Assembly: GCA_963827735.1 (NCBI GenBank) | Contig: CAWHBO010000001.1 | Location: 1 to 64,000, forward strand | Reading direction: 5' to 3' | Source of the DNA: CAWHBO01 sp963827735 | GTDB lineage: Bacteria > Patescibacteriota > Patescibacteriia > Patescibacteriales > UBA12075 | Length of the DNA stretch: 64,000 nt | In this document: piece by piece, positions 9,564 through 16,694 of the stretch | How the letters are laid out: every line of letters begins with the position of its first letter | Position numbering within the stretch: the stretch's first letter is position 1 | Program-made: the position numbers and the translations under genes | The notes under the pieces: generated by a model | Databases searched by the model: none | What the model saw: the letters and a program-made list of their open reading frames with translations, nothing else | What the model was told of the DNA's origin: nothing

Positions 9564-9664
9564 TTTTTTTTGCTCTTATATATTTATTTCTTGAAGTCAA
9601 TGCCTTTATTATTGGTAATTAAGATGCTGACATTCAAAAAATAAATATATAAGAGCAAAAAAAA
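9564..9664. repeat. Perfect 26-bp inverted repeat with 49-base loop
   Basis: Arm 9564-9589 (T8 followed by GCTCTTATATATTTATTT) is the exact reverse complement of 9639-9664. It lies 24 bases after the ATP-grasp gene. The RNA would form a long stem, but it ends in A8, not U8, so it is not a canonical intrinsic terminator in either direction. It may protect the 3' end of the array transcript or be a mobile palindrome. Confidence 0.8.
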
Positions 9665-9833
9665 TTTGTATTATCCATTAAATAAAGATTATTAATAAAA
9701 ACAAGGATGCTGACATTAAAAAGAAAAAAGCAAAAGGAAAGAAAATTTTGTGCATACGTTAATATCTTTAAGTCTTGCTGACATGAAAGTAAAAAACAAA
9801 AAGGAAAAGAAAATTTTGTGTTGTCTATTGCCA
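9623..9833. repeat. Three degenerate tandem copies of a ~70-80-base unit
   Basis: Each copy starts with GCTGACAT (9626, 9709, 9777), followed by an A-rich stretch and AAAATTTTGT or AAAATTTGTA. Copies two and three also share AGCAAAAGGAAAG-like A/G-rich blocks. Spacing is about 83 and 68 bases. The first copy includes the right arm of the inverted repeat. No reading frame is preserved. Together with the inverted repeat it fills the 380 bases between the array and alaS. Confidence 0.5.
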
Positions 9834-9855
9834 ATATTTGTATATATAGTATAAT
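9828..9855 (+). promoter_or_regulatory. Sigma-70-type promoter for alaS
   Basis: TTGCCA (9828-9833), 16-base spacer, TATAAT (9850-9855). Transcription would begin near 9862, about 58 bases before the alaS ATG. Confidence 0.6.
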
Positions 9856-9919
9856 TTTCATTGATTATTATAAAATTAATTTATTGATTGAATATTGAGT
9901 ATTGAATATTATTTCTTCT

Positions 9920-11764
9920 ATGACCGCAAATGATTTACGCCAAAAATACCTAGACTTTTTCAAATCCAAAGGGCATACCGTCATTCCCTCGGCTTCTTTG
10001 ATTCCGGAAAACGATCCGACTGTGCTTTTTACCACTGCCGGTATGCATCCGTTGGTGCCTTTTTTGATGGGAGAAAAACATCCGAGCGGCACGCGTTTGA
10101 CCGATGTTCAGAAGTGCATCCGGACCGGCGACATTGACGAGGTTGGGGACAGCACGCATCACACCTTTTTTGAGATGATGGGGAATTGGTCGCTGGGTTC
10201 ATACTTTAAAAATGAGGCGATTGAATGGAGCTGGGAATTTTTAACTTCCAAAGACTGGCTGGGTTTGGATAAGAATCGTCTGGCGGTTTCTGTTTTTGTT
10301 GGCGACGAAGACGCGCCGTTTGATGAAGAAGCTTATGATATTTGGAAAAATATTTTTGAAAAAAATAATCTGCCGATTGAGCGCATTGCAAAACTGCCAA
10401 AAAAGAACAATTGGTGGGGACCGGCGGGCGTTACCGGACCTTGCGGTCCGGACACAGAGATGTTTTATTGGACAGGGGGTTCAGACAAAGTTCCGGCAAG
10501 CTTCAATGACGATCACAACTCATGGGTAGAAATCTGGAATGACGTTTTCATGCAGTTCAACAAAAACCAAGAAGGTAAATATGAAATTTTAAAACAAAGA
10601 AATGTTGATACAGGCATGGGCTTGGAAAGAACATTGGCGGTGGTGAATGGACTTGATGATAACTATAAAACGGATTTGTTCTGGCGGATCATGGAAAAGA
10701 TTGAGGAATTATCCGGGAAAAAATACGAAGACAATAAAAAAGAATTCAGGATAATCGCCGATCATATCAAGGCCGCGGTATTTATCATTGCTGATGGAGT
10801 CGCTCCGTCCAATGTTAAACGCGGCTATGTGGTTCGCAGATTATTGCGTAGGGCGATACGACAAGGACATGTTCTGGGAATAAAAAATAATTTTACAGTT
10901 GAAATTGCGAAAATTTCGCAAAATATTTACAAAAACGTATATCCTGAAATATTAAAAGAGGATAATATAAAAATTTTAGAGGAGGAGGAGAAAAAATTTA
11001 GAGAAACCTTGGAAAAGGGGTTGCAATATGTAAGGAATATTTTTAATAAATCGAATGGAATAATTAATGGCACCGACGCCTTTAATCTTTATCAGACATA
11101 TGGTTTCCCGAAAGAAATGGTAATCGAAGAAATAAGAGAATTATCAAAACAGCTTGAAAAAATGTTAAACAAAGGCGTGCAAGGTAATTTGCAAATCAAT
11201 GTTTTTGATTCTGTAAAATTTGAGGAAGAGTATGATGTTGAAATGAAAAAGCACCAGGATTTATCGCGCACCGCATCTGCCGGAATGTTTAAGGGTGGAT
11301 TGGCGGATGCCGGGGATGAAACCACTAAATTACATACGGTCGCTCATCTAATGTTGGCTGGCCTTAGAAAAGTTCTAGGAAATCATGTTTTTCAGAAAGG
11401 CTCCAATATTACGGCTGAGAGATTACGTTTTGATTTCTCGCATGCCGAAAAGATGACAGATGAACAGAAAAAGGCAGTGGAGGATTTTGTGAATGAAGCG
11501 ATTCAGAAGAATATTCCGGTTGTTTGCGAAGAAATGAATTTGGACGAAGCCAAAAAACAAGGGGCGATGGGGATTTTTGATAACAAATATGGAGAGAAAG
11601 TTAAAGTTTATTCAATTGAAGGATTTTCCAAGGAAATATGCGGCGGTCCGCATGTGGCAAACACCGGAGATATTCGCGGCACATTTAAGATACAGAAAGA
11701 GGAATCTTCGTCTTCAGGGGTGAGGAGGATCAAGGCGGTAATTTTAATATTCAATAATCAATAA
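9920..11764 (+). CDS. alaS: Alanyl-tRNA synthetase, short form without C-terminal domain
   Basis: Class II synthetase that charges tRNA-Ala. The ATG at 9920 (MTANDLRQKYLDFF) is preferred to the upstream TTG at 9902 because it matches the family start. Visible: the motif 2 region with GDDSTHHTFFEM-like sequence (here GDSTHHTFFEMMGNWS), the class-defining TGMGLERT loop, the editing-domain HTVAH (about residue 475) and CGGPHVANTG (about residue 574), which together supply the zinc or editing residues. The product is 614 residues against about 870 for typical bacterial AlaRS: it stops right after the editing domain, so the DHHA1 / C-Ala domain is absent. The last residues, ILIFNNQ, and the stop codon are encoded by the repeat word that fills the next spacer. 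No Shine-Dalgarno is visible. Confidence 0.93.
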   Translation: MTANDLRQKYLDFFKSKGHTVIPSASLIPENDPTVLFTTAGMHPLVPFLMGEKHPSGTRLTDVQKCIRTGDIDEVGDSTHHTFFEMMGNWSLGSYFKNEAIEWSWEFLTSKDWLGLDKNRLAVSVFVGDEDAPFDEEAYDIWKNIFEKNNLPIERIAKLPKKNNWWGPAGVTGPCGPDTEMFYWTGGSDKVPASFNDDHNSWVEIWNDVFMQFNKNQEGKYEILKQRNVDTGMGLERTLAVVNGLDDNYKTDLFWRIMEKIEELSGKKYEDNKKEFRIIADHIKAAVFIIADGVAPSNVKRGYVVRRLLRRAIRQGHVLGIKNNFTVEIAKISQNIYKNVYPEILKEDNIKILEEEEKKFRETLEKGLQYVRNIFNKSNGIINGTDAFNLYQTYGFPKEMVIEEIRELSKQLEKMLNKGVQGNLQINVFDSVKFEEEYDVEMKKHQDLSRTASAGMFKGGLADAGDETTKLHTVAHLMLAGLRKVLGNHVFQKGSNITAERLRFDFSHAEKMTDEQKKAVEDFVNEAIQKNIPVVCEEMNLDEAKKQGAMGIFDNKYGEKVKVYSIEGFSKEICGGPHVANTGDIRGTFKIQKEESSSSGVRRIKAVILIFNNQ

Positions 11765-11855
11765 CCAATATTCATTCAATATTCAACAACTTAACATTTA
11801 TTGATTATTTGAATGTTGGATATTGAATGGATATTGAATATTGAATATTAAAACA
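11742..11855. repeat. Spacer hairpin of the ATTGAATATT word family
   Basis: Copies of AATATTCAATAATCAATA on the left and TATTGAATATTGAATATT on the right make a long imperfect palindrome that overlaps the last codons of alaS. The same word family fills spacers at 51057, 53507, 54897 and 59011. After it, 11856-11983 shows nothing recognisable. Confidence 0.75.
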
Positions 11856-11983
11856 TTAGTAATGAGTTTAAATCTGTGTTGATAAGGTATGAATTTTGTG
11901 CAGCTGTAATTTGAATATTTCTGCCAATATTAAACAATCTTCACATAAATGTTGATATTGACGAAACAGATGATAAGGTGTTC

Positions 11984-12012
11984 TTGACAATAAAAAAATT
12001 TCCATATATAAT
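11984..12012 (+). promoter_or_regulatory. Consensus sigma-70-type promoter of the infA-rpsI ribosomal operon
   Basis: TTGACA (11984-11989), exactly 17 bases, TATAAT (12007-12012): a full match to consensus. Transcription would start near 12019, giving a leader of about 170 bases before infA. The leader contains a small hairpin TTTTACC...GGTAAAA at about 12060-12082 and the GC-rich direct repeat below, so post-transcriptional control of the operon is possible but not shown. Confidence 0.75.
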
Positions 12013-12125
12013 TACACTTGAGTTAAGGTAAAATTTAATTATATAAGCCATAAAAAACTTTTTACCGTCAACCTTGGTAAAATAAACATATTTTACTAAA
12101 TTTTTTTGTATTTACGACGTAAAAC

Positions 12126-12181
12126 CGCTTCGCGGCCACGTCGCAAGCGCCGTAATATCGCTTTGCGGCCACGTCGCAAGC
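12126..12181 (+). repeat. Two GC-rich 23-bp direct repeats in the infA leader
   Basis: CGCTTCGCGGCCACGTCGC-AAGC at 12126-12148 and the same with one C-to-T change at 12159-12181, separated by 10 bases. The block is far more GC-rich than the surrounding leader and ends 8 bases before the infA start codon. Each copy contains the self-complementary GCGGCC-like core. A protein- or ribosome-binding role is a guess. Confidence 0.7.
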
Positions 12182-12189
12182 TATAATTA

Positions 12190-12429
12190 ATGAGTAAAAA
12201 AGAAACAAATCAGATTGATTCCAAAGAGTTTGTGGAAATGAAAGGCGAAGTGCTTGAACTTATGCCGGCCGCCACGTTTAAAGTACTTTTGGAAAATAGC
12301 CATGAAATCCTGGCTCACTTGTCAGGCAAAATGAGAATGAACCGGATTCGTCTCCTTCCGGGAGACAAAGTCAAAGTTCAGATGAGCCCGTATGATTTAA
12401 CCAAGGGCCGCGTAACATTTAGATTCTAG
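12190..12429 (+). CDS. infA: Translation initiation factor IF-1
   Basis: A 79-residue single OB-fold protein that occupies the ribosomal A site during initiation. The sequence shows the family pattern: EVLELMPAATFKVLLEN, then AHLSGKMRMNRIRLLPGDKVKVQMSPYDLTKGR ending in RF. It is slightly longer than the usual 72 residues because of an N-terminal MSKKETNQIDSK extension. It heads the operon in front of rpmJ, the common bacterial order. No Shine-Dalgarno is seen; the ATG follows CTATAATTA. Confidence 0.95.
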   Translation: MSKKETNQIDSKEFVEMKGEVLELMPAATFKVLLENSHEILAHLSGKMRMNRIRLLPGDKVKVQMSPYDLTKGRVTFRF

Positions 12430-12572
12430 GAAAATTAAAAAGAACAAGAAGAACGAGAAGAATAAAATCAGCGAAATCAGAAAAATCAGCGCAATCAGCG
12501 TAAGAATAGAATTAATAGAAGATATAAAATAGAACGAATAAAAGAATTTTTTAAATAACAAGTTATAACATC

Positions 12573-12686
12573 ATGAAGGTAAGAGCATCAACCAAGAAAA
12601 TTTGTAAGGACTGTAAGACAATTCGCCGTAAAGGGCGAGTGGTTGTTATATGCAAGAACCCCAAGCATAAACAACGCCAAGGGTAA
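12573..12686 (+). CDS. rpmJ: 50S ribosomal protein L36
   Basis: A 37-codon gene, short enough to be missed by ORF finders. The product starts MKVRASTKKICKDC and ends with ICKNPKHKQRQG. The cysteines of CKDC, the later ICK cysteine and the KH histidine make the zinc-binding L36 fold. Position between infA and rpsM is the standard one. The 143-base spacer before it holds repeated AAGAACAAGAAGAACGAGAAG and AATCAGCG words with no gene. Confidence 0.95.
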   Translation: MKVRASTKKICKDCKTIRRKGRVVVICKNPKHKQRQG

Positions 12687-12765
12687 AACACGAATTTACA
12701 CAAATTTAAGACGAATTAACACAAATATTAATAACGCTAATAATAATTAAGAATAATTTAAACAA

Positions 12766-13158
12766 ATGGCAGTAAGAATCGCAGGTGTCACAATACCAAA
12801 CGAAAAAAGAGTTGAGATCGCTTTGACTTATATTTATGGAATTGGGAACAAAATTTCCAATGATATTTTAAAATCCGTAAAAATCAGCCCTGATACCAGA
12901 GTTAAAGATCTTAAGGAAGAAGAAGTGAACAAACTGAGAGTTGTGATTGAAAAACAGCATAAGGTGGAAGGGGATTTGCGCCGTGAAGTTGTCAGCAACA
13001 TAAAACGCTTGAAAGAAATTGGAAGCTACCGCGGTCTCAGGCACATCAAGAGCTTGCCGGTAAGAGGACAAAGAACCAAGACGAACAGCAGGACAGTCAG
13101 AGGAAACAAGAGAATGACATCGGGATCGGGAAGACGGGATGCGAGTCAGAAGACGTAG
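12766..13158 (+). CDS. rpsM: 30S ribosomal protein S13
   Basis: A 130-residue head protein of the small subunit that contacts the P-site tRNA and L5. Family signatures: MAVRIAGVTIPNEKRV at the start, YIYGIG, a helix-two-turn-helix region, SYRGLRH and LPVRGQRTKTNSRT, then a basic C-terminal tail. Length is near normal (E. coli 118) with a few extra residues. It follows rpmJ and precedes rpsK. The start ATG is preceded by an A-rich stretch without Shine-Dalgarno. Confidence 0.96.
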   Translation: MAVRIAGVTIPNEKRVEIALTYIYGIGNKISNDILKSVKISPDTRVKDLKEEEVNKLRVVIEKQHKVEGDLRREVVSNIKRLKEIGSYRGLRHIKSLPVRGQRTKTNSRTVRGNKRMTSGSGRRDASQKT

Positions 13159-13159
13159 A

Positions 13160-13215
13160 ATAATGCTAATCCGCGAATGAATGCGAATGACGCGAATTGC
13201 GAATGACGCGAATGG
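13160..13215. repeat. Spacer repeat of the GCGAATGACGCGAAT word family
   Basis: Tandem GCGAATGACGCGAATT words. The first 35 bases (AATAATGCTAATCCGCGAAT onward) recur nearly unchanged, in reverse orientation, at 63552-63592 in front of prfA. Confidence 0.75.
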
Positions 13216-13299
13216 AAAGATTAAAAAATAAGAATAAAAAGATAAATAAGAAACATTAGTTGAGCTATTAATAACTCCAAGCTATCAAGCTAATAAAAT

Positions 13300-13947
13300 A
13301 TGAGTGACGTAAAAGATGTAATAATTGAAGATAAAAAAGAAGATAAACCGGCCGTGGAGAAAGCGGTTGATTTGAAATTGGAAAAAGATTCTGAGGATAC
13401 GAAAGAAGAGTCTGGTTTTTTTGCGGCTAAGAAAGAGAAAGAGAACATCAATGATATCTTAAAAGTTCAGAAAGACGCATCAGGGTTGGAGGAACTTCCG
13501 GAAGAAATCAAGAAAAAGATTGAAAAGAAACAGGCTGAAAACAAGCAGAAAACCAAAAAAAGCAAGATCATAAGCAAACGAAAAAAGGAAAAGCAGAAAG
13601 TTACAATTGGTAACGCTTATGTCAAATCATCTTACAACAACACGATTGTTACTTTAACTGATACGAAAGGCAATGTTTTGTCATGGTCAAGCGCAGGAGT
13701 CGCCGGATTCAAAGGACCGAAAAAAGCGACGCCATACGCCGCACAGATTGTGACCAGGCTGGCCGTGGGGAAAGCGCGCGAAGAATACGGACTTTCAGAA
13801 GTAAGTGTTTTTGTCACCGGCATCGGTACGGGCAGGGAATCAGCGATCAGATCGCTGAACAACAACGGCTTGATCGTTACCTCCATCAAAGACGTAACGC
13901 CGATTCCGCACAATGGGTGCAGGATCAGGAAGCCGAGACGAATGTAA
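13300..13947 (+). CDS. rpsK: 30S ribosomal protein S11 with long charged N-terminal extension
   Basis: The C-terminal ~128 residues are a normal S11, a platform protein next to the mRNA exit: NAYVKSSYNNTIVTLTD, FKGPKKATPYAAQ, the GIGTGRESAIRSL loop and the terminal PHNGCRIRKPRRM. In front of it are about 87 residues with alternating acidic and lysine runs (for example KKEDKPAVEKAV, EELPEEIKKKIEKKQ, KKSKIISKRKKEKQ), predicted disordered or coiled. The ATG at 13300 is the only sensible start; no internal ATG precedes the S11 core closely. The extension is in the same frame with no stop, so it is likely translated. Its role is unknown. Confidence 0.93.
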   Translation: MSDVKDVIIEDKKEDKPAVEKAVDLKLEKDSEDTKEESGFFAAKKEKENINDILKVQKDASGLEELPEEIKKKIEKKQAENKQKTKKSKIISKRKKEKQKVTIGNAYVKSSYNNTIVTLTDTKGNVLSWSSAGVAGFKGPKKATPYAAQIVTRLAVGKAREEYGLSEVSVFVTGIGTGRESAIRSLNNNGLIVTSIKDVTPIPHNGCRIRKPRRM

Positions 13948-13956
13948 GAAATAGAG

Positions 13957-14006
13957 GTGATGCTAATATGCGAATAAATGCTAATCAGCTAATTGCGAAT
14001 AATTAA
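13957..14006. repeat. Spacer words GATGCTAATATGCGAATAAA
   Basis: A short run of GCTAATATGCGAATAAATGC followed by CTAATCAGCTAATTGCGAAT. The first word recurs at the start of the rpsD-rpoA spacer (14684). Confidence 0.65.
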
Positions 14007-14046
14007 AATAAGTAAATAAGATATATAATAAGAATATAGATAAGAT

Positions 14047-14676
14047 ATGGCGAAAGATTTGACTCCAAAATGCAAGTTATGCAGGAGAGCTGGTGAAAAG
14101 CTCTTTCTTAAGGGTGAGCGTTGCAACACCGCGAAGTGCGCTATCATAAAACGCAATTTTCCGCCCGGATTCCACGGACCGAAAGGCAAAAAGCGCCTTA
14201 CAGATTTCGGCCAGCAGTTGAGCGAGAAACAAAAAGCGAAAAGACAGTACAACTTGTTGGAAAAGCAGTTTAAGCTTACTTTTGAAAAAGCCAAGGCTCA
14301 AACCGGAAACACGGGAGAAAATTTCTTAAAGCTTTTGGAAACGCGCTTTGATAACGTGATTTACCGCATGGGCGTTGCCGGTTCGCGCAACCAAGCCAGA
14401 CAGAGCGTCGGCCATGGCCATTTTCTTGTGAACGGAAAAAGGCAGGACATACCGTCATATCAAGTGAAGACCGGAGACGTGATTACCGTAAAATCAAACA
14501 AGAAAGAATCTGTTTTATACAAGAATTTGGATGATAAACTGAAGAACAAAGAGATTCCCGGATGGATAAATTTTGATCTGAAAACCGCGACTGCCAAAGT
14601 TCTGCATAAGCCGAATGTGAAAGAGATTACCCCGAATTTCAACATCCAGATGATCATTGAATTTTATTCAAGATAA
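14047..14676 (+). CDS. rpsD: 30S ribosomal protein S4, zinc-binding form
   Basis: A 209-residue primary 16S rRNA-binding protein. The N-terminus has four cysteines (C9, C12, C26, C31) arranged as a zinc site, the C+ form of S4. The family regions RRLTDFGQQL-like sequence (here KKRLTDFGQQLSEKQKAK), LETRFDNVIYRMG, and the S4 domain ARQSVGHGHFLVNGKR are present. The C-terminus IIEFYSR is typical. In other bacteria S4 is a translational repressor of the alpha operon; whether the spacer hairpins here replace the usual pseudoknot is unknown. Confidence 0.96.
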   Translation: MAKDLTPKCKLCRRAGEKLFLKGERCNTAKCAIIKRNFPPGFHGPKGKKRLTDFGQQLSEKQKAKRQYNLLEKQFKLTFEKAKAQTGNTGENFLKLLETRFDNVIYRMGVAGSRNQARQSVGHGHFLVNGKRQDIPSYQVKTGDVITVKSNKKESVLYKNLDDKLKNKEIPGWINFDLKTATAKVLHKPNVKEITPNFNIQMIIEFYSR

Positions 14677-14683
14677 CATATAT

Positions 14684-14840
14684 GTGATGCTAATATGCGA
14701 GTAAGTGTGACGCTAATATGCTAATAAATGCTAATCCGCGAATTGCCAATAATTTGTAAATATTATTCGCAATTCGCAATTCGTTGATTCGCATTTATTC
14801 GCATATTAGCATAACATTAATTTGAAGGATTAGCGTCATG
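14684..14840. repeat. Long imperfect palindrome in the rpsD-rpoA spacer
   Basis: Left half: TATGCGAGTAAGTG, GCTAATATGCTAATAAATGC, TAATCCGCGAATTGCCAATA. Right half: the complementary words in reverse order (TATTCGCAATTCGCAATTCG, GATTCGCATTTATTCGCATA, TTAGCATAACATTA). The centre is near 14760. As RNA it would form a stem of about 60 pairs with mismatches directly before rpoA. Confidence 0.8.
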
Positions 14841-14850
14841 TCATAAGAAT

Positions 14851-15687
14851 ATGAGTATAATAGCATTGCCGCAAAATGTGGAATTTGAAAAAGGCGACGA
14901 TAACAACACTGCTCGGGTGATCATCGGACCTTGTTTTCCCGGCTATGGCGTTACCTTGGGGAACGCTTTAAGGAGGGTGCTTTTATCATCTCTTCCCGGA
15001 GCGGCGGCTGTGGGAATCAAAATTGAAGGCGTCAAGCATGAATTCATGGCTTTGCCCCACCTTAAAGAAGATATCTTGGAATTTATTCTGAACGTTAAAC
15101 AGTTGAGATTTAAAGTTTATACGAATGAAGTGGAAAAAGTGGAACTGGAAGTTCATGGCAAAAAAGCGATAACCGGAAATGATATAAAGAAAAATAGCAA
15201 CGTAGAAGTCATCAACAAAGATTTGGTGCTCGGGAGCATCACCGATATGGCAGGACACCTGAAAGCCGAGATTTCCGTTTCCAACGGGATGGGCTATGTT
15301 ACGATTGAAAGCCGGAATTCCGAAGGCGACCAGAAAGACAAAAAAGACAAAGAAATCGGATACATTGAAATGGATTCCATTTTTTCACCGATCATGGCGG
15401 TCGGCATAAAAGTTGAAAATGTCCGCGTGGGAAAAATGACGAATTGGGACAGGCTGGTGCTGGACTTGAAGACGGACGGAACAATCACTCCGGAAGCGGC
15501 GTTTCAGGAATCAGTGGAAATTTTGATAAAACAATTCAACGCATTGATCAACAAACAGGCCGAAGTTGAGGTTAAAGCCGAGGAAACAGTGGTGGCGGCC
15601 GCGGCAGAAGAAGCCAAAGCGGAAGACAGCATCATTCCTGATGAAGACAAGAAAGAGGAGAAAAAGAGCAGGAAGAAAAAAGTTTAA
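14851..15687 (+). CDS. rpoA: RNA polymerase alpha subunit lacking the C-terminal domain
   Basis: The alpha N-terminal domain, which dimerises and holds beta and beta', is complete: GPCFPGYGVTLGNALRRVLLSS with the conserved GNALRR, the insert domain, and the closing VEILIKQFNALIN at about residue 235. After that come only 43 residues of alanine, glutamate and lysine ending KKSRKKKV. The alpha CTD (helix-hairpin-helix, contacts UP elements and activators; full proteins are about 330 residues) is missing. The start MSIIALPQNVEFEK is slightly shorter than usual. UP-element and class I activator control through alpha should therefore not operate, unless a CTD is supplied elsewhere. Confidence 0.94.
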   Translation: MSIIALPQNVEFEKGDDNNTARVIIGPCFPGYGVTLGNALRRVLLSSLPGAAAVGIKIEGVKHEFMALPHLKEDILEFILNVKQLRFKVYTNEVEKVELEVHGKKAITGNDIKKNSNVEVINKDLVLGSITDMAGHLKAEISVSNGMGYVTIESRNSEGDQKDKKDKEIGYIEMDSIFSPIMAVGIKVENVRVGKMTNWDRLVLDLKTDGTITPEAAFQESVEILIKQFNALINKQAEVEVKAEETVVAAAAEEAKAEDSIIPDEDKKEEKKSRKKKV

Positions 15688-15692
15688 ATTTT

Positions 15693-15728
15693 TGAATATT
15701 AGGATATTGGGATATTAGTTAATTAGTA
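15693..15728. repeat. Spacer words TTAGGATATTGGGATATTAG
   Basis: TTAGGATATTGGGATATTAG followed by TTAATTAG before rplQ. The same 28-base string recurs after rplQ at 16110-16137, so both sides of rplQ carry a direct copy. Confidence 0.7.
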
Positions 15729-15737
15729 AAGCTAACT

Positions 15738-16088
15738 ATGAGGCATAGAATAAAGAAAACTACATTGGGGAGGGAAAAAGCTCCCAGAGAGATGATGCTT
15801 AGGAATTTGGTATCAAGCGTTTTGATATATGAAAAGGTGACAACGACCAAGGCGAAAGCCAAGGCTGTGAAACCTTTGGTGGAAAAGGCGATTTCAACCG
15901 CGAAGAAAGGCGATTTGAATGCCAGAAAAGCGTTGATTGCCGAACTGCCACAAAAACTTGCTATCAAGAAAGCGTTTGAAGTTCTGGGGAAAAGATATCT
16001 GGAGAGAAAAGGCGGATACACTCGTCTGACATTACTTCCTAAAAGAATGGGTGATGGGGCGGAGATGGCGATGCTGGAATTGATATAA
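15738..16088 (+). CDS. rplQ: 50S ribosomal protein L17
   Basis: A 116-residue protein near the peptide exit tunnel. It starts MRHRIKKTTLGREKAPREMM with the family's LG or LGR site and contains LIYEKVTTTKAKAKAVKPLVEK and GGYTRLTLLPKRMGDGAEMAMLEL. It follows rpoA in the standard order. No charged C-terminal extension is seen. The start codon follows CTAACT without Shine-Dalgarno. Confidence 0.96.
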   Translation: MRHRIKKTTLGREKAPREMMLRNLVSSVLIYEKVTTTKAKAKAVKPLVEKAISTAKKGDLNARKALIAELPQKLAIKKAFEVLGKRYLERKGGYTRLTLLPKRMGDGAEMAMLELI

Positions 16089-16091
16089 TTT

Positions 16092-16138
16092 GTAATTAGA
16101 AATTAGGATATTAGGATATTGGGATATTAGTTAATTAG
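16092..16138. repeat. Second copy of the TTAGGATATTGGG spacer words
   Basis: AATTAGAAATTAGGATATT, then TTAGGATATTGGGATATTAG and TTAATTAG, matching the copy in front of rplQ in the same orientation. The rest of the spacer to rplM shows nothing. Confidence 0.65.
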
Positions 16139-16204
16139 GAAATGTATAAAATAGAAAATATTATTAGCAATGAGTTATAAATAATAGAAATTAAATTGTT
16201 AAAT

Positions 16205-16552
16205 ATGGTCAGGGATATATATAAAATTGATGCCGAGGGACAATCGGTTGGTAGAATAGCTACGAAGATCGCGACTTTGCTTCGCGGAAAGAACAAACCG
16301 GAGTTTGAACCTCATAAGGATTGCGGAGGTGTGGTTGAAGTACGGAATTTGGATAAACTTATTTTTACCGGAAAAAAAATTGAACAGAAAAAATATTTTA
16401 GCTACTCCGGGTATCCAGGCGGACTGAAGACCAAAAAGATTAAAGATTTGAAAGAAACCAATCCGGGGGAAATCCTTAAACGAGCGGTCAGAGAGATGTT
16501 GCCGCCAGTGCGTTTTCGGACGGATATGTTGAGAAGGTTGATAATAAGATAA
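16205..16552 (+). CDS. rplM: 50S ribosomal protein L13 (short)
   Basis: The ATG at 16205 is chosen over the upstream TTG at 16196 because MVRDIYKIDAEGQSVGRIAT fits the family start. The body shows ATLLRGKNKPEFEPHKDCG, the VRNLDKLIFTGKK segment, YSGYPGGLK and REMLPP. At 115 residues it is shorter than the usual 142: both the N-terminal strand and the C-terminal helix (normally after MLP...KLKVY) are trimmed. L13 and S9 are neighbours in most bacteria, as here. Confidence 0.93.
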   Translation: MVRDIYKIDAEGQSVGRIATKIATLLRGKNKPEFEPHKDCGGVVEVRNLDKLIFTGKKIEQKKYFSYSGYPGGLKTKKIKDLKETNPGEILKRAVREMLPPVRFRTDMLRRLIIR

Positions 16553-16556
16553 ACCA

Positions 16557-16675
16557 GAGATTACGAAATACGATTACGAAATACGAATGATTACGAATAT
16601 ACGAATTATTTTTTAAAACATATATGACGCAAATACGTTTATTTGTATATTCGTACGAATTCGTATTTCGTAACC
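16557..16675. repeat. Palindromic TACGAAATACGA spacer between rplM and rpsI
   Basis: Left half: ATTACGAAATACGATTACGA, AATACGAATGATTACGAATA. Right half: ATTTGTATATTCGTACGAAT, TCGTATTTCGTAA. The halves are complementary in reverse order, giving an imperfect hairpin centred near 16615. This word is not seen elsewhere in the window. Confidence 0.75.
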
Positions 16676-16694
16676 ACCTAAAAAGTATTATACT

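Noticed and set aside
9623..9833. CRISPR array in the repeated spacer before alaS
   Set aside because: Only three degenerate units with unequal spacing, no conserved repeat of fixed length and no cas genes.
12182..12187. TATAAT directly before infA as promoter
   Set aside because: It is two bases from the ATG and lacks a -35 box; a start site would lie within the gene. The full-consensus promoter at 11984 explains transcription.
13683..14006. 107-codon frame overlapping the end of rpsK
   Set aside because: Arginine-rich shadow of the S11 coding region running into the spacer repeat.
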